Positions 1-12,105 are shown, numbered from the stretch's first letter. The stretch: DNA of 64,000 nucleotides from Mycobacterium decipiens (GCF_963853665.1 NZ_OY970459.1:1550001-1614000), one strand, 5' to 3'. A program made the numbers and translations. Notes: generated from the sequence alone by a model not told the origin.

Positions 1-934
1 GATCGCGCTCGGCACCCGCTTTGACGACCGGGTGACCGGAAAGCTGGACTCATTCGCTCCTGAAGCCAAGGTCATCCACGCCGACATCGACCCGGCCGAG
101 ATCGGTAAGAACCGGCACGCCGATGTGCCGATCGTCGGCGACGTCCAGGCTGTGATCATCGAACTGATCGCGATGCTGCGCCACTACGAGATTCCCGGCA
201 ATATCGACATGGCTGACTGGTGGGGGTATCTGGACGGCGTTCGAGCCACGTATCCGCTGAGTTACGGGCCGCAAAGCGATGGCAGCCTGGGCCCGGAGTA
301 CGTGATCGAGAAACTGGGTGAGATCGCCGGCCCGGACGCCATCTACGTCGCCGGTGTCGGCCAGCATCAGATGTGGGCGGCGCAGTTCATCACCTACGAC
401 AAGCCGCGCAGCTGGCTGAATTCCGGCGGGCTGGGCACCATGGGGTTCGCCATCCCGGCGGCGATGGGCGCCAAGGTCGCCCGCCCGGATGCCGAGGTCT
501 GGGCGATCGACGGCGATGGTTGCTTCCAGATGACCAACCAAGAGCTGGCCACCTGTGCGATCGAGGGCATACCGATCAAGGTGGCGCTGATCAACAACGG
601 CAACCTGGGCATGGTGCGGCAGTGGCAGAGCCTGTTCTACCAAGAGCGCTACTCGCAGACGGACCTGGCCACTCACTCGCACCGCATCCCCGATTTCGTG
701 AAGCTGGCCGAGGCGCTAGGTTGCGTCGGATTGCGGTGCGAGCGTGAAGAGGACGTTGTCGACGTGATCAACCAGGCCAGGGCGATCAACGACCGCCCGG
801 TGGTGATCGACTTCATCGTCGGCGCCGACGCACAGGTGTGGCCGATGGTGGCCGCCGGCACCAGCAATGACGAGATCCAGGCCGCCCGCGGCATTCGCCC
901 ATTGTTCGACGACGAAAGTGAAGGGCACGCCTGA
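1..934 (+). CDS. ilvB1: Acetolactate synthase large subunit, 3' part
   Basis: This is the C-terminal half of the ThDP-dependent large subunit of acetohydroxyacid synthase, the first common enzyme of valine, leucine and isoleucine synthesis. The open frame runs from base 2, so the gene begins before the window; about 310 residues are visible, covering the end of the central domain and the pyrimidine/PP-binding domain. The ThDP/Mg motif is present: GDG (GDGCFQMTN) followed about 25 residues later by NN (ALINNGN). The stop at 932-934 lies 25 bases before ilvN, and a MIRU-like GAGGAGGAG stretch fills the gap. The ilvB1-ilvN-ilvC order is the usual mycobacterial operon, and the regulatory subunit IlvN is its partner. 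Identification is secure; only the 5' end is missing. Confidence 0.95.
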   Translation, partial: IALGTRFDDRVTGKLDSFAPEAKVIHADIDPAEIGKNRHADVPIVGDVQAVIIELIAMLRHYEIPGNIDMADWWGYLDGVRATYPLSYGPQSDGSLGPEYVIEKLGEIAGPDAIYVAGVGQHQMWAAQFITYDKPRSWLNSGGLGTMGFAIPAAMGAKVARPDAEVWAIDGDGCFQMTNQELATCAIEGIPIKVALINNGNLGMVRQWQSLFYQERYSQTDLATHSHRIPDFVKLAEALGCVGLRCEREEDVVDVINQARAINDRPVVIDFIVGADAQVWPMVAAGTSNDEIQAARGIRPLFDDESEGHA

Positions 935-959
935 TGCGCGACGAGGAGGAGCGGCGCAT

Positions 960-962
<3 letters not shown>
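932..962 (+). repeat. Truncated MIRU-like element at the ilvB1-ilvN junction
   Basis: The 17 bases GAGGAGGAGCGGCGCAT, ending just before the ilvN start codon, match the 3' half of the full MIRU units at 40121-40170. The GGAGGAG core sits 8 nt before ATG 960 and serves as the ilvN ribosome-binding site. Only the distal part of the unit is recognisable. Confidence 0.5.
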
Positions 963-2518
<1,556 letters not shown>

Positions 2519-2530
2519 CGGGGGCCATCG

Positions 2531-2567
2531 CGAAACTGTGGTTACCGAGAGAGTTTTCGGCGTGTCG
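2531..2567 (+). repeat. 37-bp dispersed repeat, copy 1
   Basis: The sequence beginning CGAAACTGTGGTTACCGA and ending TTTCGGCGTGTCG recurs with a few mismatches at 3289-3325, so the two copies flank the PH/SHOCT gene as direct repeats. I do not recognise it as a named element. Confidence 0.55.
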
Positions 2568-2660
2568 CGTTCGCAGGTCGGATCACGCGGCGGCTCGTAG
2601 CACGAGGACAGTTGTCGGTTTTGCTGAGACCGCAGCGGCGGCGATGATCCTGGGTCGTGG

Positions 2661-3200
2661 TCAAAGACCCAGGATTTGTCGCTTCTTTGCCGAGAACTCC
2701 TCCTCGGTGAGAATTCCGGAATCGCGCAGATCGGCAAGTTTTCTGATCTCGTCGGCCTGCGACGGTGGGGCGTGAAGTGTGGTTGCCGCAGAGAGCCGAG
2801 CCAGATCCGATTGAATCGCCGCGATGATCGGAGCTACCCGGGTCGGCTTGATTTGATGAAAATCCGTAGTGATGCCACCCGCGCCGGTCACCTCGATGGT
2901 GCCCTGTCCCCAGGTCGTGCGTTGAACTAGGCCAGAGATGTTGGTGAGCAGTATCTGCTCAGTCGCCGTAGTGAAACCGCGAGCGTGGACGAATAGTAGG
3001 CGCTGATCGCTGACAATCAGTACGCCCCAGTCATTGTTTCTCCCTTGAACGCGCCGTGTCTGCGTCGCGGCGATCACGCGCTCGTCGGGCCGAAGCATGT
3101 CATTGGCGGTTTGCCAGCTTTTCTTGTATCCGAACGTCAGGTCTTCTTGTGCGACCGCCCTTGCGAGGTCAGCTCTCAGGTCATCAGGAATCTTGGACAA
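2661..3200 (-). CDS. PH-domain/SHOCT-domain protein of unknown function
   Basis: This is a 179-residue soluble protein. Residues about 35-135 resemble a bacterial PH (YokE-like) domain, with repeated beta-type segments (WGVLIVSDQRLLFVHARG, GTIEVTGAGGITTDFHQI). The last 30 residues (EIRKLADLRDSGILTEEEFSAKKRQILGL) are a clear SHOCT motif, a short helical oligomerisation element. The start is TTG 3200, with AAGGAG 6 nt upstream. There is no signal peptide or membrane segment. I do not recall a counterpart at this position in M. tuberculosis, where Rv3000 and lppY lie next to ilvC. The gene is bracketed by direct copies of a 37-bp repeat. Its function is unknown. Confidence 0.75.
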   Translation of the reverse strand: MSKIPDDLRADLARAVAQEDLTFGYKKSWQTANDMLRPDERVIAATQTRRVQGRNNDWGVLIVSDQRLLFVHARGFTTATEQILLTNISGLVQRTTWGQGTIEVTGAGGITTDFHQIKPTRVAPIIAAIQSDLARLSAATTLHAPPSQADEIRKLADLRDSGILTEEEFSAKKRQILGL

Positions 3201-3288
3201 CGTGGCTCCTTGATTTCATCGCCGCCAACAGGATAGCCAGGTGAGCGCTGGTGTCTCGACCAAGTGTCTCGGTGCGCGCATTCGGCCC

Positions 3289-3325
3289 CGAAACTGTAGT
3301 TACCGAGGCCGCTTTCGGCGTGTCG
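3289..3325 (+). repeat. 37-bp dispersed repeat, copy 2
   Basis: This is the second copy of the unit at 2531-2567, differing at about six positions. Its CTGTAGTTACCG segment also forms the left arm of the inverted repeat at 3293-3341. Confidence 0.55.
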
Positions 3326-3341
3326 TCACGGTAACTACAGT
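3293..3341 (-). terminator. Inverted repeat at the wrbA 3' end, likely terminator
   Basis: Perfect 13-base arms (ACTGTAGTTACCG and its complement at 3329-3341) are separated by 23 bases. The right arm contains the stop codon of the wrbA-like gene (3335-3337), so on the minus strand the hairpin forms as translation ends. There is no T tract, which is usual for mycobacterial terminators. Confidence 0.5.
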
Positions 3342-3937
3342 GTCGCGGTGCGTTCGGCGACTTTCACCACCCGGCGGGCCAGGTGGTCGAGGGCATTGGC
3401 GGTGGCCGAGTCGATCTCGGTGATGTTGTCGCGGTTGGCGACCAGGCCAACCCCGTAGGGGTTGCCGTCGATGAACTTGAGTGGATCGGTGTACCCGGGC
3501 GGCACCAGAATTCCTCCCCAGTGCATCAGCGAGAGATAGAGGCTGACGAGGGTGGTCTCCTGGCCGCCGTGCGGGGATTCCGACGACGTCCACGCCGCGT
3601 AGACCTTGTCGGCCAGCTTGCCCTGCGCCCACAAACCGCCGAGCGAGTCCATGAATGTCTGGAATTGCGATGTCGTGGAACCGAAGCGGGTAGGAGAGCC
3701 GAATATCACCGCATCGGCCCAGACGATGTCCTCACCGGTGGCCGCGGGTAGATCCTTGGTTGCTTCGTAGTTTGCCGTCCACGCGGGGTTCTGCGCGAAC
3801 GACGCTGGGTCGCGGGTTTCGGCGACATGGCGTACCCGGACGTCGGCGCCTGCGGATTCGGCCGCCGCGGCGACATGCTTGGCCATCGTGGTGCCGTGAC
3901 CGGTGGCCGAGTAGTAGATGACCGCGAGTTTCGTCAT
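3335..3937 (-). CDS. wrbA: WrbA-like NAD(P)H:quinone oxidoreductase
   Basis: This 200-residue flavodoxin-fold protein is of the WrbA family, FMN enzymes that reduce quinones by two electrons. The phosphate-binding loop (YYSATGHGTTMAKHV) is near residues 8-22, followed by the family segments GSPTRFG, SSESPHGGQETT and PPGYTDP. It is normally a cytoplasmic homotetramer. The ATG at 3935-3937 overlaps the TGA of the upstream oxidoreductase (3934-3936) as ATGA, so the pair should be translationally coupled. I do not recall this gene next to Rv2997 in M. tuberculosis. The stop codon lies inside a hairpin that probably ends the transcript. Confidence 0.85.
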   Translation of the reverse strand: MTKLAVIYYSATGHGTTMAKHVAAAAESAGADVRVRHVAETRDPASFAQNPAWTANYEATKDLPAATGEDIVWADAVIFGSPTRFGSTTSQFQTFMDSLGGLWAQGKLADKVYAAWTSSESPHGGQETTLVSLYLSLMHWGGILVPPGYTDPLKFIDGNPYGVGLVANRDNITEIDSATANALDHLARRVVKVAERTATL

Positions 3938-5364
3938 GGCGCCAGCTTAGGCATCTCAGTGATCCCGAATTCTCGGCGCAACAATGTCCGGGCGGCGTAG
4001 TAGCCGGACATGCCGTGCACTCCAGCGCCGGGCGGGGTGGCCGCTGAACACAGGTACACCTTGGGTATCGGTGTGCGCCAAGGGTTTAGCCGCGGGGTCG
4101 GGCCGGCGATCGAACGCCACACCGAATTGGCGCCCACCGTGATGTCGCCGCCGACGTAGTTGGCATTGTGCTCGGCCATACGCGCGGCGGGCACGCTGCG
4201 GGCCGCCACCACGATATCGCGGAAACCCGGCGCAAACCGTTCGACGACGGCGGTCACCACTTCCGTCGCATCGAGGGCGGACCCTGACGGCACATGTGCA
4301 TAGGTCCAAAACGGGCGGCGACCGCCGGGATCGATGCGGCCGCGATCGGCAAGATGCGGAACGGCGGCCAGCACCATGGGCCACTGCGCGTGGCGCCCGG
4401 CCGCGACGTCCGCCTCGGCTCTTGCCATCTGCGCACGGGTGCCCCCGAGATGAAGGGTCGGCGCCTGCGCGAGCCGGGGGTCCGACCACGGGATCTCGTC
4501 ACTGAGCACAAAGTCCACCTTGGCTACGCCAGATCCAAATCGGTAGCGGCGCAAGGCGCTAGCGTATCGATGCGGAATCGTCTCGCCGTATATCCGCAGC
4601 AGCGCGGTCGGGGCCGTGTCGAAGACGACGACACCGCTGGGTGGCTCGGTGATATCAAGGCCGGCGGTGAGTTCACCACCGTGCGCGCGCAGGTCGGCGA
4701 CCAACGCGTCGACGATCGCCTGGCTGCCGCCCAACGGAATCGGCCAGCCGACCGTATGGGCGAGGGTGGCCAGCATCAGCCCGGCGCCCGCTGACGCCAA
4801 TGATGGCAACGGCGAAATCGCGTGGGCGGCAACGCCGGTGAACAGCGCACGAGCGTCCTCGCCAACCAGCGACCGCCACGCTGGGGTGCCTTGCGCCAGC
4901 ACCCGAGATCCCAGCCGCATGACAGGGAGTATCGAGGCGGGAACAGAACGCTTATCGCCGAGCAGAAATGCCACGACCGCGCCGGAATCCGCCACCAGTG
5001 GACCGAGCAGGCGCCGCCACGACGCGCCCCTGTCCAACTCGGAGCAGGTGCGCAGCAAATCGCGGTAGGCGATCGCTGCGGGTCGGCCCGGCAGCGGGTT
5101 GGCGTAGGCGATCTCTGGTACCGCCAGTGTTACGCCGCGTGCGGGCAGGTCGAATTCGGCGAAGAACGGTGATGCCAGTGCCAGTGGGTGAACCGCCGCG
5201 CAGACGTCGTGCAAAACGTCGGGGTATTCGAAATCGGGCGCGGTGCGAGCGCCGCCGCCGAAGGTCGGCTGGGCCTCGACGACCTGCACTTTCAGGCCCG
5301 CGCGGGCGCAGATAACGGCCGTCGAGAGCCCGTTGGGTCCGCTGCCGACGACGGTGACCTGCAC
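3934..5364 (-). CDS. FAD-dependent oxidoreductase, phytoene desaturase-like (Rv2997 type)
   Basis: This is a 476-residue flavoprotein. The N-terminal dinucleotide-binding motif is VVGSGPNGLSTAVICARAGL (residues 4-23) with an acidic residue after the second strand (VVEAQ). The C-terminal segment PPGAGVHGMSGYYAARTLL is the second FAD-contacting motif of phytoene desaturase/amine oxidase-like enzymes. Length and sequence agree with Rv2997 of M. tuberculosis (about 480 residues), whose substrate I do not know. The start is GTG 5362-5364. It is divergent from serA1, with 85 bases between the starts. The wrbA-like gene is coupled downstream, so an electron-transfer relationship is possible but unproven. 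Confidence 0.85.
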   Translation of the reverse strand: MQVTVVGSGPNGLSTAVICARAGLKVQVVEAQPTFGGGARTAPDFEYPDVLHDVCAAVHPLALASPFFAEFDLPARGVTLAVPEIAYANPLPGRPAAIAYRDLLRTCSELDRGASWRRLLGPLVADSGAVVAFLLGDKRSVPASILPVMRLGSRVLAQGTPAWRSLVGEDARALFTGVAAHAISPLPSLASAGAGLMLATLAHTVGWPIPLGGSQAIVDALVADLRAHGGELTAGLDITEPPSGVVVFDTAPTALLRIYGETIPHRYASALRRYRFGSGVAKVDFVLSDEIPWSDPRLAQAPTLHLGGTRAQMARAEADVAAGRHAQWPMVLAAVPHLADRGRIDPGGRRPFWTYAHVPSGSALDATEVVTAVVERFAPGFRDIVVAARSVPAARMAEHNANYVGGDITVGANSVWRSIAGPTPRLNPWRTPIPKVYLCSAATPPGAGVHGMSGYYAARTLLRREFGITEMPKLAP

Positions 5365-5449
5365 TCGTCCATTACAGCCGATCTAGCCGATAGCGGCGAT
5401 CGGCTGCGCCCGGCTTCGCCGCCCTGGCGATCACCGCTACGCTGGCCGC

Positions 5450-7036
5450 GTGAGCCTGCCTGTTGTGTTAATCGCCGACAAACTTGCCCAATCAACGGTC
5501 GCCGCCCTGGGAGACCAGGTCGAGGTGCGTTGGGTTGACGGTCCCGACCGGGAGAAGCTGCTGGCTGCGGTGCCCGAGGCCGATGCGCTACTGGTGCGGT
5601 CGGCCACCACGGTGGACGCCGAGGTGCTGGCCGCGGCCACGAAGCTGAAGATCGTTGCGCGTGCCGGCGTCGGGCTGGACAACGTCGACGTGGACGCCGC
5701 CACCGCCCGCGGCGTGCTGGTGGTCAACGCGCCGACGTCCAACATTCACAGCGCGGCCGAGCATGCGGTGGCGTTGCTGCTGGCCGCCTCCCGGCAGATT
5801 CCGGCCGCCGACGCTTCGCTGCGCGAGCGCACCTGGAAACGCTCGTCATTTTCCGGCACCGAGATCTTCGGCAAAACCGTTGGCGTGGTGGGGCTGGGCC
5901 GGATCGGGCAGCTGGTCGCCCAGCGGCTCGCGTCCTTCGGCGCCCACGTTGTCGCCTACGACCCGTACGTCTCGCCGGCCCGGGCCGCGCAACTGGGCAT
6001 CGAACTACTGTCGCTGGACGAACTGTTGGCCCGGGCCGATTTCATCTCGGTGCACCTGCCCAAGACACCCGAGACGGCGGGCTTGATCGACAAGGACGCG
6101 CTGGCAAAGACCAAGCCCGGCGTCATCATCGTCAACGCCGCGCGTGGTGGCCTGGTTGACGAGGCCGCGCTGGCCGACGCGATCACCAGCGGACACGTTC
6201 GGGCGGCCGGCCTTGATGTGTTCGCCACCGAACCCTGCACCGACAGCCCACTGTTCGAGCTTGCGCAGGTGGTGGTCACACCGCATCTGGGTGCGTCCAC
6301 CGCGGAGGCGCAGGACCGCGCGGGCACCGACGTCGCCGAGAGTGTGCGGCTGGCCCTGGCGGGCGAGTTCGTGCCCGACGCGGTCAACGTCGGTGGCGGG
6401 GTGGTCAACGAGGAGGTGGCGCCGTGGCTGGATTTGGTGCGCAAGCTTGGCGTGCTGGTCGCCGCGCTGTCCGACGAATTGCCGGTGTCGGTGTCGGTGC
6501 AGGTGCGCGGTGAGCTCGCTGCCGAAGAGGTCGAGGTGCTGCGTCTTTCGGCGCTGCGCGGACTGTTCTCGGCGGTTATCGAGGACGCGGTGACGTTTGT
6601 CAACGCGCCGGCGCTGGCCGTCGAACGAGGGGTTTCCGCCGAGATCACCAAGGCCTCGGAGAGCCCCAACCATCGCAGCGTCGTCGACGTTCGTGGCGTC
6701 GGCGCGGACGGTTCGGTTGTGACCGTCTCGGGCACGCTGTACGGACCGCAGCTGACGGAAAAGATCGTGCAGATCAACGGCCGCCACTTTGACCTGCGAG
6801 CCGAAGGCATCAACCTGGTAATCAATTACGTCGACCAGCCGGGGGCACTGGGCAAAATCGGTACCTTGCTGGGCGCCGCCGGCGTGAACATTCACGCCGC
6901 ACAGCTCTCCGAGGACGTCGAGGGCCCAGGAGCGACCGTCCTGCTGCGGCTGGACCGGGATGTGCCCGACGAGGTGCGGTCGACGATCGCGGCGGCGGTG
7001 GGCGCCAACAAGCTCAAGGTGGTCGATCTGTCATGA
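5450..7036 (+). CDS. serA1: D-3-phosphoglycerate dehydrogenase
   Basis: SerA catalyses the first committed step of serine synthesis, oxidising 3-phosphoglycerate with NAD+. At 528 residues it is the long bacterial form. The NAD-binding motif GLGRIG lies near residue 148, and the catalytic Arg ([10 protein letters not shown]), Glu (DVFATEP) and His (TPHLGAST) follow in order. After them come an intervening domain and a C-terminal ACT domain (residues about 455-528, [20 protein letters not shown]), the usual site of serine feedback. The start is GTG 5450, about 50 bases before leuB's own frame-independent region ends at 7085. It lies in the same direction as leuB. Confidence 0.96.
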   Translation: MSLPVVLIADKLAQSTVAALGDQVEVRWVDGPDREKLLAAVPEADALLVRSATTVDAEVLAAATKLKIVARAGVGLDNVDVDAATARGVLVVNAPTSNIHSAAEHAVALLLAASRQIPAADASLRERTWKRSSFSGTEIFGKTVGVVGLGRIGQLVAQRLASFGAHVVAYDPYVSPARAAQLGIELLSLDELLARADFISVHLPKTPETAGLIDKDALAKTKPGVIIVNAARGGLVDEAALADAITSGHVRAAGLDVFATEPCTDSPLFELAQVVVTPHLGASTAEAQDRAGTDVAESVRLALAGEFVPDAVNVGGGVVNEEVAPWLDLVRKLGVLVAALSDELPVSVSVQVRGELAAEEVEVLRLSALRGLFSAVIEDAVTFVNAPALAVERGVSAEITKASESPNHRSVVDVRGVGADGSVVTVSGTLYGPQLTEKIVQINGRHFDLRAEGINLVINYVDQPGALGKIGTLLGAAGVNIHAAQLSEDVEGPGATVLLRLDRDVPDEVRSTIAAAVGANKLKVVDLS

Positions 7037-7085
7037 AGCGCGCGAGGACGGCACGCCGGCCCGAATGGCGGGGAGAGTGGCGCCG

Positions 7086-8096
7086 ATGAAGCTGGCGATC
7101 GTCGGCGGCGACGGGATCGGCCCGGAGGTGGTGGCCGAAGCGGTCAAAGTGCTCGACGCGGTGTGGCCGGGCGTCCAAAAAACCAGCTACGACCTCGGTG
7201 CGCGACGTTTTCACGCTACTGGCGAGGTGCTGCCGGACTCGGTGCTCGCCGAACTGCGCGAGCACGACGCCATCTTGCTCGGGGCGATCGGTGATCCGTC
7301 CGTCCCCAGCGGTGTGCTCGAACGAGGTCTGTTGCTGAGACTGCGTTTCGAGCTGGATCATCACATCAATCTGCGGCCGGCCCGGCTGTATCCGGGGGTG
7401 AGCAGTCCGCTATCCGGCAACCCCGATATCGACTTCGTGGTGGTCCGCGAGGGCACCGAGGGCCCCTACACCGGCAACGGCGGCGCGATTCGCGTCGGCA
7501 CGCTCAACGAAGTGGCCACCGAGGTCAGCGTGAACACCGCGTTCGGCGTGCGCCGGGTGGTCGCCGACGCGTTCGAACGCGCTCGGCAACGTCGCAAGCA
7601 CCTGACGCTGGTCCACAAGAACAATGTGCTGACCTTCGCCGGGGCGCTGTGGTGGCGGACCGTGCAGGAGGTTGGCGAAAAATACCCCGACGTCGAGGTG
7701 GGCTACCAACACGTCGATGCGGCCACCATCCACATGATCACCGATCCGGGCCGGTTCGACGTGATCGTCACCGACAACCTGTTCGGCGACATCATTACCG
7801 ATTTGGCGGCGGCGGTGTGCGGCGGCATCGGCCTGGCCGCCAGTGGAAACATCGACGCCACCCGGACCAATCCCTCCATGTTCGAGCCGGTGCATGGCAG
7901 CGCGCCGGACATTGCCGGACAGGGCATCGCCGATCCGACCGCGGCGATCATGTCGGTGGCGCTGTTGCTGTCCCACCTCGGCGAGGACGACGCCGCTGCC
8001 CGCGTGGACCGGGCCGTCGAGTCGTACTTGGCAACTCGCGGGAACGAACGGCTTGCCACACTCGATGTCGGCGAACGGATTGTGTCCGCGCTCTAG
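7086..8096 (+). CDS. leuB: 3-isopropylmalate dehydrogenase
   Basis: LeuB oxidatively decarboxylates 3-isopropylmalate to 2-oxoisocaproate with NAD+, the third step of the leucine branch. From ATG 7086 the protein has 336 residues, matching M. tuberculosis LeuB; the frame stays open further upstream, but only through serA1's 3' end. Family motifs are GDGIGPEVV at the N terminus, the substrate-binding arginines ([23 protein letters not shown]), [11 protein letters not shown], and the metal/NAD segment [15 protein letters not shown]. It lies 49 bases after serA1. Its last 149 bases overlap the 3' end of the convergent MFS gene on the other strand. Confidence 0.96.
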   Translation: MKLAIVGGDGIGPEVVAEAVKVLDAVWPGVQKTSYDLGARRFHATGEVLPDSVLAELREHDAILLGAIGDPSVPSGVLERGLLLRLRFELDHHINLRPARLYPGVSSPLSGNPDIDFVVVREGTEGPYTGNGGAIRVGTLNEVATEVSVNTAFGVRRVVADAFERARQRRKHLTLVHKNNVLTFAGALWWRTVQEVGEKYPDVEVGYQHVDAATIHMITDPGRFDVIVTDNLFGDIITDLAAAVCGGIGLAASGNIDATRTNPSMFEPVHGSAPDIAGQGIADPTAAIMSVALLLSHLGEDDAAARVDRAVESYLATRGNERLATLDVGERIVSAL

Positions 8097-9300
8097 TCTC
8101 CAAGCCGGGCGGCAGTAGGCGGGCCGGCACCAAGGGCACCGCGGCCAGCGGGAACAAACCGCACAGAAGCCACGCGGACGGATAGGCGGCCGCGGTGATC
8201 AGCGCACCGAACAGCGGCGGTCCGGCGGCCGCCATCAGCCGCTGTGTGGTGTTCTGGGTGCCCAGCGCGCGTCCGCTCCAGTACGGCCCGGCGAACTCGG
8301 TGATCGCGGTGGCTTCCAAACCATTGTCGAGCACCGCGATTACCGAGATGGTGACCATCAGCAACACGTCGTATCGGGACCCCTGGTTGTCGACGAGCGC
8401 GAGCAGGAACAGGGCCGCGGCGGCGGCGATGGCGATGGTGCGGACCGGCCGCATGCGTGAGCCGACGCGGTCGGACCAGCGGCCCACCGCGATGCGGCCC
8501 AGCGCACCCAGCAACTGTGAGACGGTCACCAAGACTCCGGCCTCCGCAACCGACCAACCGTGGTGATTCATCAGCCAGACCAGCATGAACGTCACCGTCA
8601 CCGTCTGCGGCATCATCAGCAGTGCCGAGGCCGCGTGGATTCGCCACAACGTGAGCGACCCCCGATACGGGCTGGCTAGCTCTTCGACAGTGGCTACGTT
8701 CCGGGACTTCCGGGGCGGATCCACGACGCCGATGAGGCTGGCCACTGCCGCCAACGTGCATACCACGGCGGGAAACATCAACCCGGCGTGTATGCCAAGT
8801 TCGGCCAGCTCGGGAATCACCAACGCGCCCAAGGCGATTCCCAGCGGTTGCGCGGTCTGGCGGATTCCCATCGCCAGGCCGCGTTGGTGCGGGGGAAACC
8901 AGCCCGATACCAACCGGCCGCCGGCGCTGTTGCAGCTGGCGGCCGCCATGCCGCCGAGGAAAAGATAGATCCCCATCAACATCAGCGAATGCACAGATGC
9001 CGCGGCGTAGGCCGCGACAGCGGTGAATGCCGATCCCACCGTCATCACGATCCGCTCGCCGCAGCGGTCCAGCGCGTAGCCCCAGGCAACCAGCGTGACA
9101 ACCATGCCCCAGCTCGGCATCGACGCCAATAGACCGGCCTGGACCAGCGGGATTCCGCGCGCGGCTTCCAACCGGGGGATTAAGAAGGCGATGCCGTTGA
9201 TAAAGAGGAAAGAGCTTGCAGTCACGCCCAGCGATATGAGTGTGATCGACCATCGCGCGCCCGCGCTCAAGGTGGCCGTGCGAGTCGGGTCCTGTGACAT
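7948..9300 (-). CDS. MFS transporter (Rv2994 type)
   Basis: This is a major facilitator of about 450 residues with twelve predicted hydrophobic segments, beginning [27 protein letters not shown]. An MFS-like loop ([12 protein letters not shown]) follows the second segment. The substrate is unknown; it matches Rv2994 (about 445 residues). I placed the start at ATG 9300 (MSQDPT); an in-frame GTG at 9318 is the alternative, and neither has a good ribosome-binding site. The C-terminal tail after the last membrane segment is Arg/Pro-rich and is encoded antisense to the leuB 3' end, so this tail may be less conserved than the membrane part. Confidence 0.85.
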   Translation of the reverse strand: MSQDPTRTATLSAGARWSITLISLGVTASSFLFINGIAFLIPRLEAARGIPLVQAGLLASMPSWGMVVTLVAWGYALDRCGERIVMTVGSAFTAVAAYAAASVHSLMLMGIYLFLGGMAAASCNSAGGRLVSGWFPPHQRGLAMGIRQTAQPLGIALGALVIPELAELGIHAGLMFPAVVCTLAAVASLIGVVDPPRKSRNVATVEELASPYRGSLTLWRIHAASALLMMPQTVTVTFMLVWLMNHHGWSVAEAGVLVTVSQLLGALGRIAVGRWSDRVGSRMRPVRTIAIAAAAALFLLALVDNQGSRYDVLLMVTISVIAVLDNGLEATAITEFAGPYWSGRALGTQNTTQRLMAAAGPPLFGALITAAAYPSAWLLCGLFPLAAVPLVPARLLPPGLETRARTQSVRRHRVWQAVRSRELPSTTRRPGPRGQRRRPRRGGTATAPPT

Positions 9301-9511
9301 CGGCCCATGCTCGCACACCCACGCGATGGCTGCCGGCTAAGAACGATGGCCGGCCGGGCGCTGCGACTGCGTGCCGGAAGGACGGGCTTTGCACCGGAGC
9401 CGGCGAACGGATCGCCGCTGTATCCGGTGAACGGCAGCCAGCCGAAACAACCGTCCGCGCCGCTCGACCCGCCCCGCTAGCCGGTGCCCGGCGGTTACTA
9501 GGCTCATCCGA

Positions 9512-10342
9512 ATGCGCCTCGGTCGAATCGCCAGCCCCGACGGCCCCTCCGGTCGATCCGCGTTCGTCACCATCGAGGGCGAGCTGGGGAATCCCGGCGG
9601 GATGACTGCTCGTGAGATAGCGGAGCACCCGTTCGGCACGCCGACCTTCACCGGCCGCTCATGGCCGCTGGCCGACCTCCGGCTGCTGGCTCCGATACTG
9701 GCCAGCAAGGTGGTCTGCGTCGGTAAGAACTATGCCGACCACATCGCCGAGATGAGCGCCCAAATGGGCGGCGCAACGGGCCCAGCGCCGGCGGATCCGG
9801 TGATATTCCTCAAGCCCAGCACCGCGATCATCGGACCGAACGTTCCGATTCGATTGCCCGCAAGCGCCGCACCGGTGCACTTCGAAGGTGAGTTGGCGAT
9901 AGTGATTGGCCGGCCGTGCAAGGACGTTCCGGCCGGCCAGGCCGCCGACAACATCCTCGGCTACACCATCGGCAACGACGTGTCGGCCCGCGATCAGCAG
10001 CAAGCCGATGGCCAGTGGACGCGGGCCAAGGGCCACGACACCTTCTGCCCGGTCGGGCCGTGGATCGTCACCGACCTAGATCCCCTTGACCCGGCCGATC
10101 TCGAGCTCCGCACCGAGGTCAACGGTCAGGTCAAGCAGCACAGCCGCACCTCGCAAATGATTCACGACGTCGGCGCCATCGTGGAATGGATCTCGGCGGT
10201 GATGACCCTGCTGCCGGGTGATCTCATCCTCACCGGAACACCGGCAGGAGTCGGTCCCCTTGAGCATGGTGACACCGTCTCGATCACCATTGAAGGAATC
10301 GGCAGCCTCACCAATCCCGTAGTCCGCAAAGGAAAGTCGTGA
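9512..10342 (+). CDS. Fumarylacetoacetate hydrolase-family protein (Rv2993c type)
   Basis: This 276-residue protein belongs to the FAH superfamily, which includes hydroxyhepta-2,4-diene-1,7-dioate isomerases and acylpyruvase/oxaloacetate decarboxylases. The family core is visible: [13 protein letters not shown], the metal-binding [11 protein letters not shown] (E-x-E pair), [12 protein letters not shown], and [16 protein letters not shown] near the C terminus. The substrate cannot be read from sequence. ATG 9512 gives a protein longer than my recollection of Rv2993c (about 239 residues); the alternative ATG 9602 would shorten it by 30 residues. The stop overlaps the gltX GTG by four bases (GTGA), so the two are coupled. 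Confidence 0.87.
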   Translation: MRLGRIASPDGPSGRSAFVTIEGELGNPGGMTAREIAEHPFGTPTFTGRSWPLADLRLLAPILASKVVCVGKNYADHIAEMSAQMGGATGPAPADPVIFLKPSTAIIGPNVPIRLPASAAPVHFEGELAIVIGRPCKDVPAGQAADNILGYTIGNDVSARDQQQADGQWTRAKGHDTFCPVGPWIVTDLDPLDPADLELRTEVNGQVKQHSRTSQMIHDVGAIVEWISAVMTLLPGDLILTGTPAGVGPLEHGDTVSITIEGIGSLTNPVVRKGKS

Positions 10343-11811
10343 CTGCAGCAGCCCCGGAAGCAACTCCCGTACGGGTCCGATTCTGCCCGTCGCCCACCGG
10401 CACCCCGCACGTCGGCCTGGTCCGCACCGCGCTGTTCAACTGGGCATATGCTCGCCACACCGGTGGCACCTTCGTGTTCCGCATAGAGGACACCGACGCC
10501 GAGCGCAACAGCGAGGAAAGCTATCTCGCGCTGCTCGACGCGTTGCGCTGGCTCGGCCTCGACTGGGACGAGGGACCGGAGGTGGGCGGGCGGTACGGCC
10601 CGTACCGGCAGTCCCAGCGCACCGACATCTACCGTGACGTGGTAGCCCAGTTGCTTGCGGCCGGGGAGGCCTACTATGCCTTCTCGACCCCCCAGGAGGT
10701 GGAGGCCCGACACGTCGCCGCCGGCCGCAATCCTAAGCTGGGTTACGACAACTTCGACCGCCAGCTCACCGACGCGCAACGCGCGGCGCACTTGGCGGAG
10801 GGTCGCAAACCGGTGGTGCGGCTGCGGATGCCCGACGAAGATCTCACCTGGACTGACCTGGTGCGCGGACCTACCACATTCCCGGCCGGTAGCGTGCCCG
10901 ATTTCGCGTTGACTCGCGCAAGCGGAGATCCGTTGTACACCTTGGTCAACCCGTGTGACGACGCGCTGATGAGGGTCACACATGTGCTGCGTGGTGAGGA
11001 CCTGCTGTCGTCCACGCCGCGACAGATCGCGCTGTATCAGGCGTTGATCCGGATCGGCGTTGCCGAGTGGATTCCGGAATTCGCTCACCTCCCAACGGTA
11101 TTGGGAGATGGCACCAAGAAACTGTCGAAGCGTGATCCGCAGTCGAACCTGTTCGCTCACCGCGACCGAGGTTTCATCCCCGAAGGTCTGCTGAATTATC
11201 TTGCGCTGCTTGGCTGGTCGATCGCCGACGATCGCGACCTGTTCAGCCTCGCCGAAATGGTGGTCGCGTTCGACGTTGCTGACGTCAACTCCAACCCGGC
11301 CCGGTTCGACCAGAAGAAGGCGGACGCGCTCAACGCCGAACACATCCGACTGCTGGACGCCGGCGATTTCACCGACCGATTGCGCGAGTACTTGCGCGCG
11401 CACGGCCAGCACATCGAGTTGGATGAGGCGGGTTTTGCCGCGGCCGCCGAGCTGGTGCAGACCCGCATCGTGGTGCTGGGTGACGCGTGGGACCTGCTGA
11501 AGTTCCTCAACGACGACGAGTACGCGATCGACCCCAAGGCCGCCGCCAAGGAGCTTGGGCCAGACGGCGGTCCGGTGCTTGACGCCGCCCTGGTTGCGTT
11601 GGAAGGCGTGCCGGACTGGACCGCGGGGCGAATCGAGGACGCCCTCAAGGCCGCGCTGATCGAGGGGCTGTCGCTCAAGCCGCGTAAGGCATTCGGCCCG
11701 ATCCGGGTCGCCGCCACCGGGACGTCGGTCAGCCCGCCGTTGTTTGAATCGCTGGAGCTGCTCGGCCGCGACCGCAGCCTGCAGCGGCTGCGTTCGGCGC
11801 GAGCGGGGTAG
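10339..11811 (+). CDS. gltX: Glutamyl-tRNA synthetase (possibly non-discriminating)
   Basis: GltX charges tRNA-Glu and, in actinobacteria that lack GlnRS, also tRNA-Gln, whose misacylated product is then amidated by GatCAB. At 490 residues it is the usual length. The class I HIGH-type signature is SPTGTPHVG near residues 17-25 and the KMSKS-type motif is KKLSKRD near residue 260. Start GTG 10339 overlaps the preceding stop. tRNA-Gln and tRNA-Glu genes, its likely substrates, follow within 300 bases on the same strand. Confidence 0.96.
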   Translation: MTAAAPEATPVRVRFCPSPTGTPHVGLVRTALFNWAYARHTGGTFVFRIEDTDAERNSEESYLALLDALRWLGLDWDEGPEVGGRYGPYRQSQRTDIYRDVVAQLLAAGEAYYAFSTPQEVEARHVAAGRNPKLGYDNFDRQLTDAQRAAHLAEGRKPVVRLRMPDEDLTWTDLVRGPTTFPAGSVPDFALTRASGDPLYTLVNPCDDALMRVTHVLRGEDLLSSTPRQIALYQALIRIGVAEWIPEFAHLPTVLGDGTKKLSKRDPQSNLFAHRDRGFIPEGLLNYLALLGWSIADDRDLFSLAEMVVAFDVADVNSNPARFDQKKADALNAEHIRLLDAGDFTDRLREYLRAHGQHIELDEAGFAAAAELVQTRIVVLGDAWDLLKFLNDDEYAIDPKAAAKELGPDGGPVLDAALVALEGVPDWTAGRIEDALKAALIEGLSLKPRKAFGPIRVAATGTSVSPPLFESLELLGRDRSLQRLRSARAG

Positions 11812-11961
11812 GCGCGGGAGGACGGGTGTGCGGATTGCGCACCGATTCTTTGGTAGTCTGCACGTCGGCCGACAACGGCTGGCGGCGGCGTTCTCACGAT
11901 GCTTGCGGACCCGGGTAGTGGTTCGTGGAATGCGCTCTGACCAGCGGTTTTAGGCAGCTGA

Positions 11962-12033
11962 TGGGGTATGGTGTAATTGGCAACACAGCTGATTCTGGTT
12001 CAGCCATTCTAGGTTCGAGTCCTGGTACCCCAG
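11962..12033 (+). tRNA. glnU: tRNA-Gln (anticodon CTG)
   Basis: This is a 72-nt cloverleaf. The acceptor stem TGGGGTA pairs with TACCCCA (12026-12032), with discriminator G 12033. The anticodon stem GCTGA/TCAGC closes the loop TTCTGGT, placing CTG at 11995-11997. The T arm contains GGTTCGAGTCC. CCA is not encoded. It lies 150 bases after gltX and 72 bases before tRNA-Glu. Confidence 0.95.
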
Positions 12034-12105
12034 CAATGTCCCGCCGGTGCAAGCGATTAGGTGGGTATACCGGGGTGAGCTATGCTGACAGCTCGGATCG
12101 GTTCC

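Noticed and set aside
8093..9628. 511-codon minus-strand frame overlapping the MFS gene
   Set aside because: It is in a different frame from the hydrophobic MFS protein on the same strand, and has arginine-rich low-complexity composition and no recognisable domain.
10162..11412. 416-codon frame antisense to gltX
   Set aside because: gltX carries all its synthetase motifs on the plus strand; the antisense product has no motif and no ribosome-binding site.
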